Source: Halanaerobium saccharolyticum
GTDB taxonomy: Bacteria; Bacillota; Halanaerobiia; Halanaerobiales; Halanaerobiaceae
Direction: 5' to 3'
Length of the DNA stretch: 64,000 bases
Assembly: GCF_003259895.1 (NCBI RefSeq)
Contig: NZ_QLME01000003.1
Coordinates: 124,001 to 188,000, forward strand
Of the stretch, positions 51,857 to 61,513 are shown in pieces. A program made the position numbers and the translations under genes. Within the stretch, counting starts at the first letter, position 1; each line of letters begins with the position of its first letter. The notes under the pieces are model-generated. The model searched no databases. It worked only from the letters and a program-made list of their open reading frames with translations, and was not told where the DNA came from.

Positions 51857-54241
51857 TTATTCAGTTTCAATAATTTTTTCTACTGCTACTATCTTTTCAA
51901 AATTAAGATTTTTAGTCACCTGATACATATTCCCCCCGGCTGAGGTTTCAGGTATATCATTAACTTTAATTTCATTAATCTCTCCATTTTTAGCAGCAAT
52001 TAGTATTTTATCATCTTTTACTGCCTTCACTGCACCTGCTAATTTATAATTTGTATTGGAGAAAATTCTTATACCTCTGCCATTTCTTTTTTGAGCTCTA
52101 AAATTACTCAGTTTAATTTTATTAGCTCTACCATCATCGCTAATTGAGACTAAGAAATTATCCTGATCAAAAGTATTAAAGTACAGTACCTGATCATTTT
52201 TGCCTAAGTTTATTGCCTTACTGCCCAGAGTGTTGCGTCCTGTAGTAGAGAAGGTATCCCCACTAAATCTGATCAAATACCCATTTTTGCTGACTACAAC
52301 TAAATCCTGAACAGAGTCAGTTTTTTCAACATTAATCAGCTGATCATCATCTAATTTAATTGCTCTAATATGGCTGTAATTTGTTCTGTATTCATCAGCA
52401 CTACTTCTCTTAATTAAGCCTGATTGGGTGGCAAAGGTATAATATTGATCTTTAGTGTCGGCGGCTTTTTTAGCTAAAATATTAAGTGAAATAATATTTT
52501 CTTTCATTGGGATCTGAAGATATTTACTTAAATTATCACCTGTGGCCAGACCGTGATGTTCTTCAATATCATGAACCTGTAAATTATATACTTCTCCCTG
52601 ATCGCTAAAGAATAGAAGCTGATCCAGGGACGAACCTTCAACAGTTGAGATCAAATAATCATTTTTTGCTGATCTTAAGCTTTTAAATTCATCATTTCTT
52701 TTAATAATTCCGCGATAGGAAAGAGAAAGAACCGCATTTTTTTCTTTAATTAAATCATCTTTAGTAATTTCAGCCTTACTATCATCAGCAATAATATCAG
52801 TTCTACGCTGATCATTAAAACGTTTTTTGATTTCTTTTAGTTCTTCTCGAAGAACATTATTTAATTCAGCTTTGTTATCTAAAATGTTTTTATAATAATT
52901 TATTTTTTCAGCAAGTTCTTCTCTTTCAGCTTCCAGCTTTTCAAATTCCATTCCAACAAGCCGCTGCAGCTGCATTTCTAAAATTGACTGTGCCTGTTTT
53001 TCTGAAATTTCTAGAGCTTCCATTAATTTATCTTTTGCTTCCTTTTTAGATTGAGAATTTCTAATGACCTGAATTACTATATCCAGTTCATCAATAGCTC
53101 GTTTTAATCCTTCCAGAATATGATAACGATTTTCGGATTTATTTAAATTATATTCAGTATGATTTTTGATAACTTCTTTCCGGAAATCTAAAAAGTGATT
53201 TAAAATTTCTAGAAGTCCCATCACAACAGGTTTTTTATTATTAAGTGCTAAAAGATTGATTCGAAAATTGTTCTGTAAATTAGTATATTTATATAATCTG
53301 TTTAAAGTTAATTCTGGATCAGCACTGCTTTTTAGTTCAATTACAATTCTAATTCCCTTTTTATCAGATTCATCTCTTAAATCAGAAACAGAAGAAATTT
53401 TGCCCTTATTAACCAGCTCAGCTATTTCTTCAATTAATTTAGCTTTGTTAACCTGATATGGAATTTCAGTAATAATTAGATTCTGGTGTCTGCCTTCTTT
53501 TTCAATCTTACTCTTTGCTCTTAAGGTTATTTTCCCCTTACCAGTCTCATAGGCAGCTTTAATACCATCATTACCTACTATTGAAGCACCGGTTGGGAAA
53601 TCGGGACCAGGTAGATGATTATTAATTATTGTATCCAGTCGGGCATTAGGATAGTCCAGCAGGTGAATCAGAGCGTCTATAACCTCTCCTAAGTTGTGAG
53701 GAGGGATAGAGGTACTCATACCTACGGCAATACCGCTGGAGCCATTTACTAAAAGATTTGGTATCTTAGAAGGTAAAACCTCCGGTTCCTGGAGGCTGCC
53801 GTCAAAGTTATCGATAAAATTAACAGTTTCTTCATCTATATTATCTAATAGGGCTTCAGCAATTTCTGTTAATTTTGTCTCTGTATAACGCATAGCAGCA
53901 GCACTATCTCCATCAATCGAACCAAAGTTGCCGTGGCCGTCAATTAATTGATAGCGCTGGTTAAAGTCCTGAGCCATTCTGACCATAGCATCATAAACAG
54001 CACTATCACCATGAGGATGGAACTTACCTAAAACCTCACCAACCAGACGGGCTGACTTTTTGTGGGGCCTGTTGTGAAGCAGCCCCAGTTCTCGAGCCGC
54101 AAAAAGTATTCTTCTATGCACGGGTTTTAAACCGTCTCTAACATCTGGCAGAGCTCTGCCGATGATTACACTTAAGGAATAATTCAAATAAGCATCTTTC
54201 ATTTTATCTTCAATTGCAATTGGGTAAATTTCTTCTTTCAT
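51857..54241 (-). CDS. parC: DNA topoisomerase IV subunit A
   Basis: Breakage-reunion subunit of a type IIA topoisomerase, 794 residues. N-terminal part: [21 protein letters not shown], the quinolone-region [19 protein letters not shown], and active-site Tyr in [11 protein letters not shown]. The C-terminal beta-pinwheel lacks a canonical GyrA box (QRRGGKG); the nearest match reads RNGRGIRIF. That favours topoisomerase IV over gyrase. ATG at 54241 follows GAGAGGAGAT. It is divergent from its partner subunit, only 142 bases apart, instead of lying in a parE-parC operon. Confidence 0.87.
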   Translation of the reverse strand: MKEEIYPIAIEDKMKDAYLNYSLSVIIGRALPDVRDGLKPVHRRILFAARELGLLHNRPHKKSARLVGEVLGKFHPHGDSAVYDAMVRMAQDFNQRYQLIDGHGNFGSIDGDSAAAMRYTETKLTEIAEALLDNIDEETVNFIDNFDGSLQEPEVLPSKIPNLLVNGSSGIAVGMSTSIPPHNLGEVIDALIHLLDYPNARLDTIINNHLPGPDFPTGASIVGNDGIKAAYETGKGKITLRAKSKIEKEGRHQNLIITEIPYQVNKAKLIEEIAELVNKGKISSVSDLRDESDKKGIRIVIELKSSADPELTLNRLYKYTNLQNNFRINLLALNNKKPVVMGLLEILNHFLDFRKEVIKNHTEYNLNKSENRYHILEGLKRAIDELDIVIQVIRNSQSKKEAKDKLMEALEISEKQAQSILEMQLQRLVGMEFEKLEAEREELAEKINYYKNILDNKAELNNVLREELKEIKKRFNDQRRTDIIADDSKAEITKDDLIKEKNAVLSLSYRGIIKRNDEFKSLRSAKNDYLISTVEGSSLDQLLFFSDQGEVYNLQVHDIEEHHGLATGDNLSKYLQIPMKENIISLNILAKKAADTKDQYYTFATQSGLIKRSSADEYRTNYSHIRAIKLDDDQLINVEKTDSVQDLVVVSKNGYLIRFSGDTFSTTGRNTLGSKAINLGKNDQVLYFNTFDQDNFLVSISDDGRANKIKLSNFRAQKRNGRGIRIFSNTNYKLAGAVKAVKDDKILIAAKNGEINEIKVNDIPETSAGGNMYQVTKNLNFEKIVAVEKIIETE

Positions 54242-54280
54242 TATCGATCTCCTCTCAAATTAATCGTTTTCTGCTTATTT

Positions 54281-54310
54281 ATAATACCATTTTTATCATA
54301 GATTTTGCAA
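54281..54310 (-). promoter_or_regulatory. parC promoter in the divergent region
   Basis: On the minus strand TTGCAA (54305-54310), 18-bp spacer, TATTAT (54281-54286). A TATAAT for parE on the plus strand lies at 54352-54357, without a good -35. Confidence 0.55.
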
Positions 54311-54383
54311 ATTTAAAGCTGAATAGACTGGCATTCTAAGATTCTCTTTGTTATAATAATGAAATGGAGGATGGTGAAGATCG

Positions 54384-56300
54384 ATGGATACACTTTTTGA
54401 CAATGTAGATTATAATGCTGATCAGATACAGGTGCTTAAAGGTCTGGAAGCAGTTCGTAAAAGACCGGGGATGTATATTGGGAGTACAGGAATTAGGGGA
54501 TTACATCACCTTGTCTGGGAAGTAGTAGATAACAGTATAGATGAATTTTTAGCCGGAAATGGTGATCGAATCAAAGTCACTATTCACGAAGGTGAAGAAA
54601 TTACAGTAGAAGATTTTGGGCGTGGAATCCCTGCTGATATTCACAAAGATACAGGTCTGCCTGCGGTCCAGGTGGTTTTAACTACCCTGCATGCTGGTGG
54701 TAAATTTAATAATAACAGTTACAAGGTTTCTGGTGGGCTGCATGGAGTTGGTGTTTCAGTAGTTAATGCTCTCTCTTCTAAATTAACAATTACAACTCAC
54801 TGGAAGGGTAATAAATATCAGCAGCACTATAAAAAAGGGATTCCAGTTGATAAATTAAAAAAAATTGGGAGCACTGATCGCAGTGGTACGGTAATCCGCT
54901 TTAAGCCGGATCCAGAAATTTTTACAGCTACAGAATTCAAATACGATAATTTGGCTCATCGACTGCAGGAATCAGCCTATTTAAATAAAGATTTAACTCT
55001 GATCCTGAAAGATGAGCGGGGAGAAAAAATTGAAGAAGAAGAATTTCAGTATGATGGTGGCATTAAAGCTTTTGTTGAATTTTTAAATAAAGATCGAAAT
55101 GTGATTAATGAAGATATAATATATTTTGAATCAAAACCTGATGATTATGAAGTAGAGATTGCAGTTCAATATAATGACGGTTATAATGAGCGAATTTTCT
55201 CCTATGCCAATAATATAAACACAGTTGATGGTGGTTATCACCTGACCGGTTTCAAAACTGCTTTAACCAGAGCTATCAACAACTTTGCCAAAAATAATAA
55301 TCAGCTGCCAGCAAAGATTTCTTCTTTAAATGGTAAAGATGTCAGAGAAGGAATTACAGCGGTGATTAATGTTAAATTACCTGAACCGCAGTTTGAAGGG
55401 CAGACTAAGTCTAAACTCGGAAATAGTGAAATCCGGAGTATAGTAGAAAGTGAAGTCTATGAATATTTAAGTTTATATTTTGATACAAATCCGGATTTAG
55501 CTAAAAAAGTAATTGATAAGGCTGTTCAGGCTGTCAGAGCTCGTAAAGCTTCTAAAAAAGCAAGAGAGCTGACAAAAAGAAAAACTGCTCTGTCATCCAA
55601 TTCTCTGCCTGGTAAACTTGCTGACTGCAGCAGTAAAAAGGCCGAAAAAAGTGAACTTTTTATTGTTGAGGGTGATTCTGCTGGTGGATCTGCCAAACAG
55701 GGTAGAGAGCGCAAATTTCAGGCTATCTTGCCGCTTAAAGGAAAGATACTGAATGTAGAAAGAGCCAGACTGGACAAAATATTAAATAATAATGAGGTTG
55801 CTTCAATCATTACTGCTTTAGGAGCTGGAATTGGGGAAGATTTTAATCTAAAAAAACTTCGCTATCATAAAATTATAATCATGACTGATGCTGATGTAGA
55901 TGGCGCTCATATTGCCACTTTGATTTTGACTCTGTTTTATCGTTACATGCCAGAGCTAATTGATAATGGACATATTTATCTGGCCAAACCACCTTTATAT
56001 AAGGTGACAAAACGTGGTAAAAGTCACTATTTATATAGTGATCAGGAATTAGAAAAATATAGAACAGAAAATGAGGGGAGCAGTTTCTCCCTGCAGAGAT
56101 ACAAGGGTCTGGGAGAAATGAATCCTGAGCAGCTCTGGGATACAACAATGGATCCAGAAAATAGAGTCCTGCAGAAAGTTGAAATCGATGATGAAATTGA
56201 AGCTGATGATATTTTTACTCGCCTGATGGGTTCAAATGCTTCTTTGAGAAAAGAATTTATCTTTAAAAACGCAGAACTAGCTCAGACTATTGATGTCTAA
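54384..56300 (+). CDS. parE: DNA topoisomerase IV subunit B
   Basis: ATPase subunit, 638 residues. The GHKL ATP site shows VWEVVDNSIDEFLAG, VEDFGRGIPADIHKD and the lid GGLHGVGVSVVNALS. The Toprim domain has LFIVEGDSAGGSAKQGRERKFQAI and IIMTDADVDGAHI. C-terminal RYKGLGEMNPEQLWDTTMDP is present. Length matches ParE/short GyrB. Start ATG 54384 follows TGGAGG. Its partner parC lies divergently upstream. Confidence 0.9.
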   Translation: MDTLFDNVDYNADQIQVLKGLEAVRKRPGMYIGSTGIRGLHHLVWEVVDNSIDEFLAGNGDRIKVTIHEGEEITVEDFGRGIPADIHKDTGLPAVQVVLTTLHAGGKFNNNSYKVSGGLHGVGVSVVNALSSKLTITTHWKGNKYQQHYKKGIPVDKLKKIGSTDRSGTVIRFKPDPEIFTATEFKYDNLAHRLQESAYLNKDLTLILKDERGEKIEEEEFQYDGGIKAFVEFLNKDRNVINEDIIYFESKPDDYEVEIAVQYNDGYNERIFSYANNINTVDGGYHLTGFKTALTRAINNFAKNNNQLPAKISSLNGKDVREGITAVINVKLPEPQFEGQTKSKLGNSEIRSIVESEVYEYLSLYFDTNPDLAKKVIDKAVQAVRARKASKKARELTKRKTALSSNSLPGKLADCSSKKAEKSELFIVEGDSAGGSAKQGRERKFQAILPLKGKILNVERARLDKILNNNEVASIITALGAGIGEDFNLKKLRYHKIIIMTDADVDGAHIATLILTLFYRYMPELIDNGHIYLAKPPLYKVTKRGKSHYLYSDQELEKYRTENEGSSFSLQRYKGLGEMNPEQLWDTTMDPENRVLQKVEIDDEIEADDIFTRLMGSNASLRKEFIFKNAELAQTIDV

Positions 56301-56340
56301 TGCTATTTGAAACTTGATTGTTATTTAGGGCGGTGATTTT

Positions 56341-57609
56341 TTGTCAGCCAGTAAAAACTATCTTAACAGATATTCAAAAATAATTATAGCAGTTTCATTA
56401 GGTTTGATAGTGGGATTAATTGCTCTAATTTATAATAATCTTTTAGACTTTTCCACCTTTTTTCTGATTGGTATCGGGGGAGAGCTGACAATTAATAACC
56501 GCTTAATATTTTTATTTTTACCAGCCCTGGGAGGACTTGTGGTTGGCTTTATAATTAAATATGGAAGTATGACAGCTAAAGGGCACGGGATTCCTGCTAT
56601 TTTGACCTCAATCGAGAGCAAAGAACGGCATTTAACATATAGGGATCTATTGACAGAAGGTTTTGCTTCTGCAATTACGATTTCTAGCGGGGGATCTGGT
56701 GGTCGAATTGGTCCAATCGTAGAGATTGGAGCTGGAATTGGTGATTTAATTGCTTATAAACTTAATTTAGAGCTTTTTGATTATCAAACTTTTTTAGGCT
56801 GTGGAGCTGCCGCTGGAATTGCAGGCTTATTTCACGCGCCTTTAGGTGGAATTATGTTTGTCAGTGAGATTTTATTTAATAAAGTAGAAAAAAATCGGCT
56901 GCTGTTGGTTGCTGTCAGTGCAATTTCTGCGGATATGGTTGTTCGCTGGAGTGGTAAAAAACTTTTTCTTCCAGATTTAAATCTGGGTCAGGTTGGAAGT
57001 GCTTATAACTTTTTGACAGCGGCAGTTATTGGTATATTTGCTGCTTTTTTTGCTGTGGCTTTTGTCTATACTCTGCGTAAACTATCTAATTTATTTGATA
57101 ATTTAAAAGTAAATATTGTTTTTAAACCTGCTTTGGGAGGACTGCTGCTGGGAATGATTGCTTTTCAGCTGCCAGAAATTATGGGTTCCGGAAACAGAAT
57201 AATTGTTTCGTTATTTAACCAGACAGAATTTAATCTTGGTTTTTTATTTCTGCTTTTAATATTTAAAATTATTGCTACTTCTGTAACCCTGGGTTCAGGT
57301 GGGTCAGGTGGAATATTTTCCCCTTCCTTATTTATTGGTAGTTTGACCGGAATTATTATTGGAACTTTATTTTATCAATATTTTCCTTTTTCCAGTGGAT
57401 CCGCTTCTTTATATGCTTTGATTGGAATGGCAGCAGTTATTAGTGCAGTTATCAGAGCTCCTTTAACAGCAACTTTTATCATTCTGGAATTTACTCATAA
57501 TTACAGTCTGACTATTCCGCTGTTAATTGCTGCTTTGATTGCTGAGCGGATAGCAAGTATGAGTGGTTTAAAGTCTGCTTATTCACCAGAATATTTTGAA
57601 CGTCTATAA
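56341..57609 (+). CDS. ClC-family chloride channel/transporter lacking the gating glutamate
   Basis: A 422-residue membrane protein with ten or more hydrophobic helices in the ClC fold. Selectivity segments: KGHGIPAIL (GSGIP-like), SSGGSGGRIGPIVEIG (normally GREGP) and GSGGSGGIFSPSLFIG (GxFxP). The external gating glutamate (E148 of E. coli ClC-ec1) is Ile123, and the internal proton glutamate (E203) is Ile177 by ungapped alignment of FHAPLGGIMFVSEIL. That suggests a passive chloride channel rather than a Cl-/H+ exchanger. Start TTG 56341 follows GGGCGGTGA. It stands next to rubredoxin and the Trk potassium genes. Confidence 0.9.
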   Translation: MSASKNYLNRYSKIIIAVSLGLIVGLIALIYNNLLDFSTFFLIGIGGELTINNRLIFLFLPALGGLVVGFIIKYGSMTAKGHGIPAILTSIESKERHLTYRDLLTEGFASAITISSGGSGGRIGPIVEIGAGIGDLIAYKLNLELFDYQTFLGCGAAAGIAGLFHAPLGGIMFVSEILFNKVEKNRLLLVAVSAISADMVVRWSGKKLFLPDLNLGQVGSAYNFLTAAVIGIFAAFFAVAFVYTLRKLSNLFDNLKVNIVFKPALGGLLLGMIAFQLPEIMGSGNRIIVSLFNQTEFNLGFLFLLLIFKIIATSVTLGSGGSGGIFSPSLFIGSLTGIIIGTLFYQYFPFSSGSASLYALIGMAAVISAVIRAPLTATFIILEFTHNYSLTIPLLIAALIAERIASMSGLKSAYSPEYFERL

Positions 57610-57619
57610 TAGTAAAAAC

Positions 57620-57649
57620 TTGACATTTGAGCTATTTTTGTTTTATAAT
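57620..57649 (+). promoter_or_regulatory. Rubredoxin promoter
   Basis: TTGACA (57620-57625), 18-bp spacer, TATAAT (57644-57649), 43 bases before the ATG. Confidence 0.82.
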
Positions 57650-57692
57650 TAGTTAGATAAATAAATACTATAATTAGGAAGGAGCGACTAAT

Positions 57693-57857
57693 ATGCAGAA
57701 GTATCAATGCACAGTTTGTATGTACATTTATGATCCAGAAGAAGGAGATCCTGTAGGTGGAATTGAGCCAGGCACATCTTTTGAAGATCTTCCAGATGAT
57801 TGGACATGTCCTGAATGTGGTGTAGGTAAAGATATGTTTGAACCATATGATGGCTAA
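57693..57857 (+). CDS. Rubredoxin
   Basis: A 54-residue one-iron electron carrier of anaerobes. The iron ligands are in CTVCMYIYD near the N-terminus and [13 protein letters not shown] near the C-terminus, and the central [12 protein letters not shown] is typical. It is very acidic. ATG 57693 follows AAGGAGCG. It has its own promoter and terminator and so is a single-gene unit. Rubredoxin usually serves oxygen or superoxide detoxification enzymes; no such partner is adjacent. It is short and easily overlooked but certain. Confidence 0.97.
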   Translation: MQKYQCTVCMYIYDPEEGDPVGGIEPGTSFEDLPDDWTCPECGVGKDMFEPYDG

Positions 57858-57885
57858 TCTTACTTATATTTAAATATTTTTAAAA

Positions 57886-57912
57886 AGCTGGGGCTTTAAC
57901 CCCAGTTTTTAT
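57886..57912 (+). terminator. Terminator after rubredoxin
   Basis: CTGGGG (57888-57893) / CCCCAG (57900-57905) followed by TTTTTATTTT. Confidence 0.88.
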
Positions 57913-57941
57913 TTTACTTTCAAAATTAATTATAGTATAAT
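57913..57941 (+). promoter_or_regulatory. Candidate trkH promoter
   Basis: TTTACT (57913-57918), 17-bp spacer, TATAAT (57936-57941); the -35 is weak and overlaps the end of the terminator T-run. Confidence 0.45.
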
Positions 57942-57989
57942 TACTTCGAATAAGAAATAAGCTAGTAGTGGAATAAGGACGTGGAAAAA

Positions 57990-59312
57990 ATGAATTTAAA
58001 GAAAAAAAACTTAACACCAGCTCAATATCTGGTGAGCGGCTATTTTGTAATTATTATGATTGGATCTCTGCTTTTGATGCTGCCAGTTGCGACAACCGAT
58101 GGTCAGGGTCTTGGCGCTGTAGATGCAGTGTTTACAGCAACTTCAGCCACCTGTGTAACTGGTTTGATTGTAGTAAATACAAAAGAAGCTTTTACTATTT
58201 TCGGTTCTACTGTAATTATGTTCTTAATCCAGATTGGTGGACTCGGGATTATGTCGATGTCTACTTTATTTGCATTTGTGGTCGGTAAGAAAATTAGTCT
58301 TAAAGAGAGGCTAATAATTCAGGAAGACTTAAATCAGTATCAGATTTCCGGTATGGTAAGACTGGTTCAGTATCTTTTAGGTTTTACCTTTGCTATAGAA
58401 GGAACAGCGGCTGCAATTTTATTTTTACGTTTAAGTCAGGATTATCCATTCTGGAGAGCAATTTATCTTTCTATTTTTCACGCGGTTTCAGCCTTTAACA
58501 ATGCTGGTTTTGATCTTTTTGGCAATAGTTTAGAAAGTTTTACCGGTGATATTACAATTAACTTTGTCATCATGGCCCTAATAATTCTCGGGGGAATTGG
58601 TTTTGGAGTTATGATGGAAGCCTATAACAGAATTAAATTTAAAAAGACTACTTTACAGACTAAAATTGTGATTGTGATGACTCTAGCTTTATTAGTCTTT
58701 GGATTTATTACCTTTTTTATTTTAGAATATAATAATACACTTGAGGGACTACCTTTACTGGATAAAACTCTGGGAGCAATGTTTCTTTCGGTTACTCCCC
58801 GTACAGCAGGTTTTAATACAGTTCCAACAGGTGCCTTAAAACAATCTTCACTATTTTTGATTATTGTTTTAATGTTTATTGGTGCTTCTCCGGGATCAAC
58901 CGGTGGAGGAATAAAGACAACCACCTTTGGAGTTATTCTGGTAACGATGAAAAATATGATTACCGGTAAAGAGGATATGGAAATTTATAATCGCAGATTT
59001 GAAAAACAAATTATCTACAAAGCTTTCACTATTACAATGCTTGCTGCAGGGTTGGTAATTCTGGTTACAACATTATTATTGATTATAGAAGACTTTCCAT
59101 TTATAGATGCCTTATTTGAAACTGTGTCTGCTTTTGGTACAGTTGGTTTATCGACCGGTATTACCGGACAATTGTCTAAAATAAGCAGAGTCTTAATTAC
59201 AATAACTATGTTTGCCGGACGAGTTGGACCTTTAACGCTGGCGGTAGCAATTGGGGAAAAACAGAGAAAAGGAACTTATCATTATCCAACCGAAAAGGTA
59301 ATGGTAGGATAA
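57990..59312 (+). CDS. trkH: TrkH/KtrB-family potassium uptake protein
   Basis: Potassium-translocating membrane subunit, 440 residues, with four M1-P-M2 repeats. Filter segments are visible: FTATSATCVTGLIVV, HAVSAFNNAGFDLF, SVTPRTAGFNTVP and ETVSAFGTVGLSTG, each with the key Gly. GASPGSTGGGIKTTT is also typical. Size is closer to KtrB than to E. coli TrkH. Start ATG 57990 lies ten bases after AAGGA; GTG 57981 is too close to it. The regulatory NAD/nucleotide-binding subunit follows after 44 bases. In a salt-in halophile this would be the main route for K+ accumulation. Confidence 0.94.
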   Translation: MNLKKKNLTPAQYLVSGYFVIIMIGSLLLMLPVATTDGQGLGAVDAVFTATSATCVTGLIVVNTKEAFTIFGSTVIMFLIQIGGLGIMSMSTLFAFVVGKKISLKERLIIQEDLNQYQISGMVRLVQYLLGFTFAIEGTAAAILFLRLSQDYPFWRAIYLSIFHAVSAFNNAGFDLFGNSLESFTGDITINFVIMALIILGGIGFGVMMEAYNRIKFKKTTLQTKIVIVMTLALLVFGFITFFILEYNNTLEGLPLLDKTLGAMFLSVTPRTAGFNTVPTGALKQSSLFLIIVLMFIGASPGSTGGGIKTTTFGVILVTMKNMITGKEDMEIYNRRFEKQIIYKAFTITMLAAGLVILVTTLLLIIEDFPFIDALFETVSAFGTVGLSTGITGQLSKISRVLITITMFAGRVGPLTLAVAIGEKQRKGTYHYPTEKVMVG

Positions 59313-59356
59313 CAGCAGCATAGTTGAAATGAGTTTATTGACAGGAGGACAAATAA

Positions 59357-60013
59357 ATGAAACAATTTGTTGTAATTGGTTTAGGCCGTTTTGGTTCCAG
59401 TGTTGCTACAACTCTGGCTGATAATGGTTATGATGTTTTAGCTATAGATAAAGATGAAGAAAGAGTACAGTCAATTTCAACTAAGGTAACCCATGCAGTA
59501 GAGACAGATGCTACAGATGAAGAAGCATTAAAAACTCTGGGAGTTAGAAATTTTGATGTTGCAGTTGTTAGTATTGGAGATAATGTTTCTGCTAATATTT
59601 TATGTACGTTAATATTAAAAGAACTGGGAGTACCTTATGTTATTGTGAAAGCTCCAGATACTTTACATGGAAAAGTTTTAAGCAAAGTAGGAGCAGATAG
59701 AGTTGTTTATCCAGAAAGAGATATGGGAGCACGAATTGCTCATAATCTTATTTCTTCTAATGTGCTTGATTATATAGAATTTGCACCGGAATACGGTGTT
59801 ATAGAGATTATTGCTACTGACAAAATGGTCGGAAAGACTTTAAAAGAACTGGAATTTAGATCGAAGTTTAATGTTAATGTGATGGCAATTAAGAGGGGAG
59901 ATAATTTAAATATTTCTCCTGGAGCTGGGGATAAAATACTCGAAGGTGACCGCCTGGTTGTAATGGGTAAAAATGAAAGTTTAGACCAGCTAAAGAATTT
60001 TGATGAAAAGTAA
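59357..60013 (+). CDS. trkA: TrkA/KtrA-type RCK regulatory subunit
   Basis: A 218-residue cytoplasmic protein that gates the TrkH/KtrB channel. The RCK_N Rossmann domain has FVVIGLGRFGSSVATTLADN and AIDKDEERV, binding NAD or ATP; the RCK_C domain covers about 135-218 (IEIIATDKMVGKTLKELEF). One RCK pair, as in KtrA. ATG 59357 follows ACAGGAGGAC. C-terminal RCK domains of this type can bind c-di-AMP in Firmicutes; no direct evidence here. Confidence 0.95.
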   Translation: MKQFVVIGLGRFGSSVATTLADNGYDVLAIDKDEERVQSISTKVTHAVETDATDEEALKTLGVRNFDVAVVSIGDNVSANILCTLILKELGVPYVIVKAPDTLHGKVLSKVGADRVVYPERDMGARIAHNLISSNVLDYIEFAPEYGVIEIIATDKMVGKTLKELEFRSKFNVNVMAIKRGDNLNISPGAGDKILEGDRLVVMGKNESLDQLKNFDEK

Positions 60014-60042
60014 TAGTTTTAATTAACTACAGGAGTGAAATA

Positions 60043-61371
60043 ATGAGTGAAAATAAATTTTATAATATAATAACCTATGGCTGTCAGATGAATGAACATG
60101 ATTCGGAAAGACTGGCCGGGATGCTGGAAGAAATGGGTTATCAGCAGACCGAAGAATTAGGTAGTGCAGATATAATTTTATTAAATACCTGTATTATTAG
60201 AGAAAATGCAGAATTGAAAGTATTTGGTAAATTGGGTGAACTTAAGCGATACAAAAGAGAAAATCCTGATTTAATTATTGGGATTGGCGGCTGTATGATG
60301 CAGCAGGATGAACCAGTTGATGAAGTATATAAAAAATACCGTCATGTAGATTTAATTTTTGGGACTCATAATATTCACCATCTACCAAATTTGATAAAAA
60401 AAATTGAGGAAACAAGAGATAGAGTAGTTGAAGTCTGGGATGAAGAAGAAGGCTTAATTCCTGATTTACCTTCACAGAGGGAATCAGAACATTCTGCCTG
60501 GATCTCAATCATTCAGGGTTGTGATAATTTCTGTACCTACTGTATAGTTCCCTATGTTAGAGGACGAGAACGCAGTCGATCTGTTAAATCTATTGTGGAA
60601 GAAGCAGTAAGGCTGGCTGAAGATGGGGTCAAGGAAATCACTCTTTTAGGTCAGAATGTTAATTCTTATGGTAATGATTTAGAAAAAGAGATTACTTTTC
60701 CTAAATTACTGGAAGAATTAAATAAAGTGGAAGAACTTAAGAGAATTCGCTTTATGACTTCTCATCCAAGAGATCTTTCTGATGATTTATTAGCTAAAAT
60801 TAAAAATCTTGATAAGGTGGCCAATCATATTCATTTGCCGGTTCAATCCGGAAGTAATAAGGTGCTCAAAGAAATGAACCGAGGCTATACTAGAGAATAT
60901 TATATAGATCGTGTTAAAAAAATACAGCAGGAAATACCTGGAGCTGCTGTTTCAACAGACTTTATAGTTGGTTTTCCGGGAGAAAGTGAAGAAGACTTTG
61001 AAAAGACAATTGAGCTGGTCAAAGAGTTAAAATTTGATATGGCCTACACTTTTATCTATTCTCCCCGGAGTGGAACTCCTGCTGCTCGCAGAGATGATCA
61101 GATAGCTGAAGCTGTTAAAAAAGGACGTTTAAATCGTTTAATGGAGTTGCAGAATAAGATTAGTTATGATCAGAATCAGAAATTAATTGGAAGTATCCAG
61201 AAAATATTAGTTACAGGTCCCAGCAATAATGATCCAGAAGTATTTGAAGGTCGCACATCTACCAATAAAATCTGTTTTATCGATAAAAGAGAGGATCTGG
61301 TGGGGGAAGTAGTCAAGGTCAAGATTGAGGATGCTAAAAGCTGGACTCTAGAAGGAACAGTAATTGAATAA
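60043..61371 (+). CDS. miaB: tRNA-2-methylthio-N6-dimethylallyladenosine synthase MiaB
   Basis: Radical SAM methylthiotransferase of 442 residues that adds ms2 to i6A37 of tRNAs reading UNN codons. The N-terminal UPF0004 domain has TYGCQMNEHDSERL (CQMN form of MiaB), NTCIIRENAE and GIGGCMMQQ; the radical SAM cluster is CDNFCTYC; a TRAM domain ends the protein. ATG 60043 follows CAGGAGTG. mutS follows, as is common in Firmicutes, though here with a long palindrome between. Confidence 0.95.
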   Translation: MSENKFYNIITYGCQMNEHDSERLAGMLEEMGYQQTEELGSADIILLNTCIIRENAELKVFGKLGELKRYKRENPDLIIGIGGCMMQQDEPVDEVYKKYRHVDLIFGTHNIHHLPNLIKKIEETRDRVVEVWDEEEGLIPDLPSQRESEHSAWISIIQGCDNFCTYCIVPYVRGRERSRSVKSIVEEAVRLAEDGVKEITLLGQNVNSYGNDLEKEITFPKLLEELNKVEELKRIRFMTSHPRDLSDDLLAKIKNLDKVANHIHLPVQSGSNKVLKEMNRGYTREYYIDRVKKIQQEIPGAAVSTDFIVGFPGESEEDFEKTIELVKELKFDMAYTFIYSPRSGTPAARRDDQIAEAVKKGRLNRLMELQNKISYDQNQKLIGSIQKILVTGPSNNDPEVFEGRTSTNKICFIDKREDLVGEVVKVKIEDAKSWTLEGTVIE

Positions 61372-61381
61372 TTATATTTAG

Positions 61382-61417
61382 GTACAAGGTACAAAAAGCT
61401 CTTTTTGTACCTTGTAC
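61382..61417. repeat. Long perfect palindrome between miaB and mutS
   Basis: A 17-base arm (GTACAAGGTACAAAAAG, 61382-61398) is followed, after CT, by its exact reverse complement (61401-61417). No T-run follows the stem, so it is an atypical terminator or a small repeat element. Confidence 0.8.
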
Positions 61418-61513
61418 AGAAGAAATGATTCATAAATCAAACCTGGAGGATAATTTAATAGATCTTTCAGGTTTTAGCTTATTTATTATAAATTTTGGTT
61501 TGGAGGGATTAAT

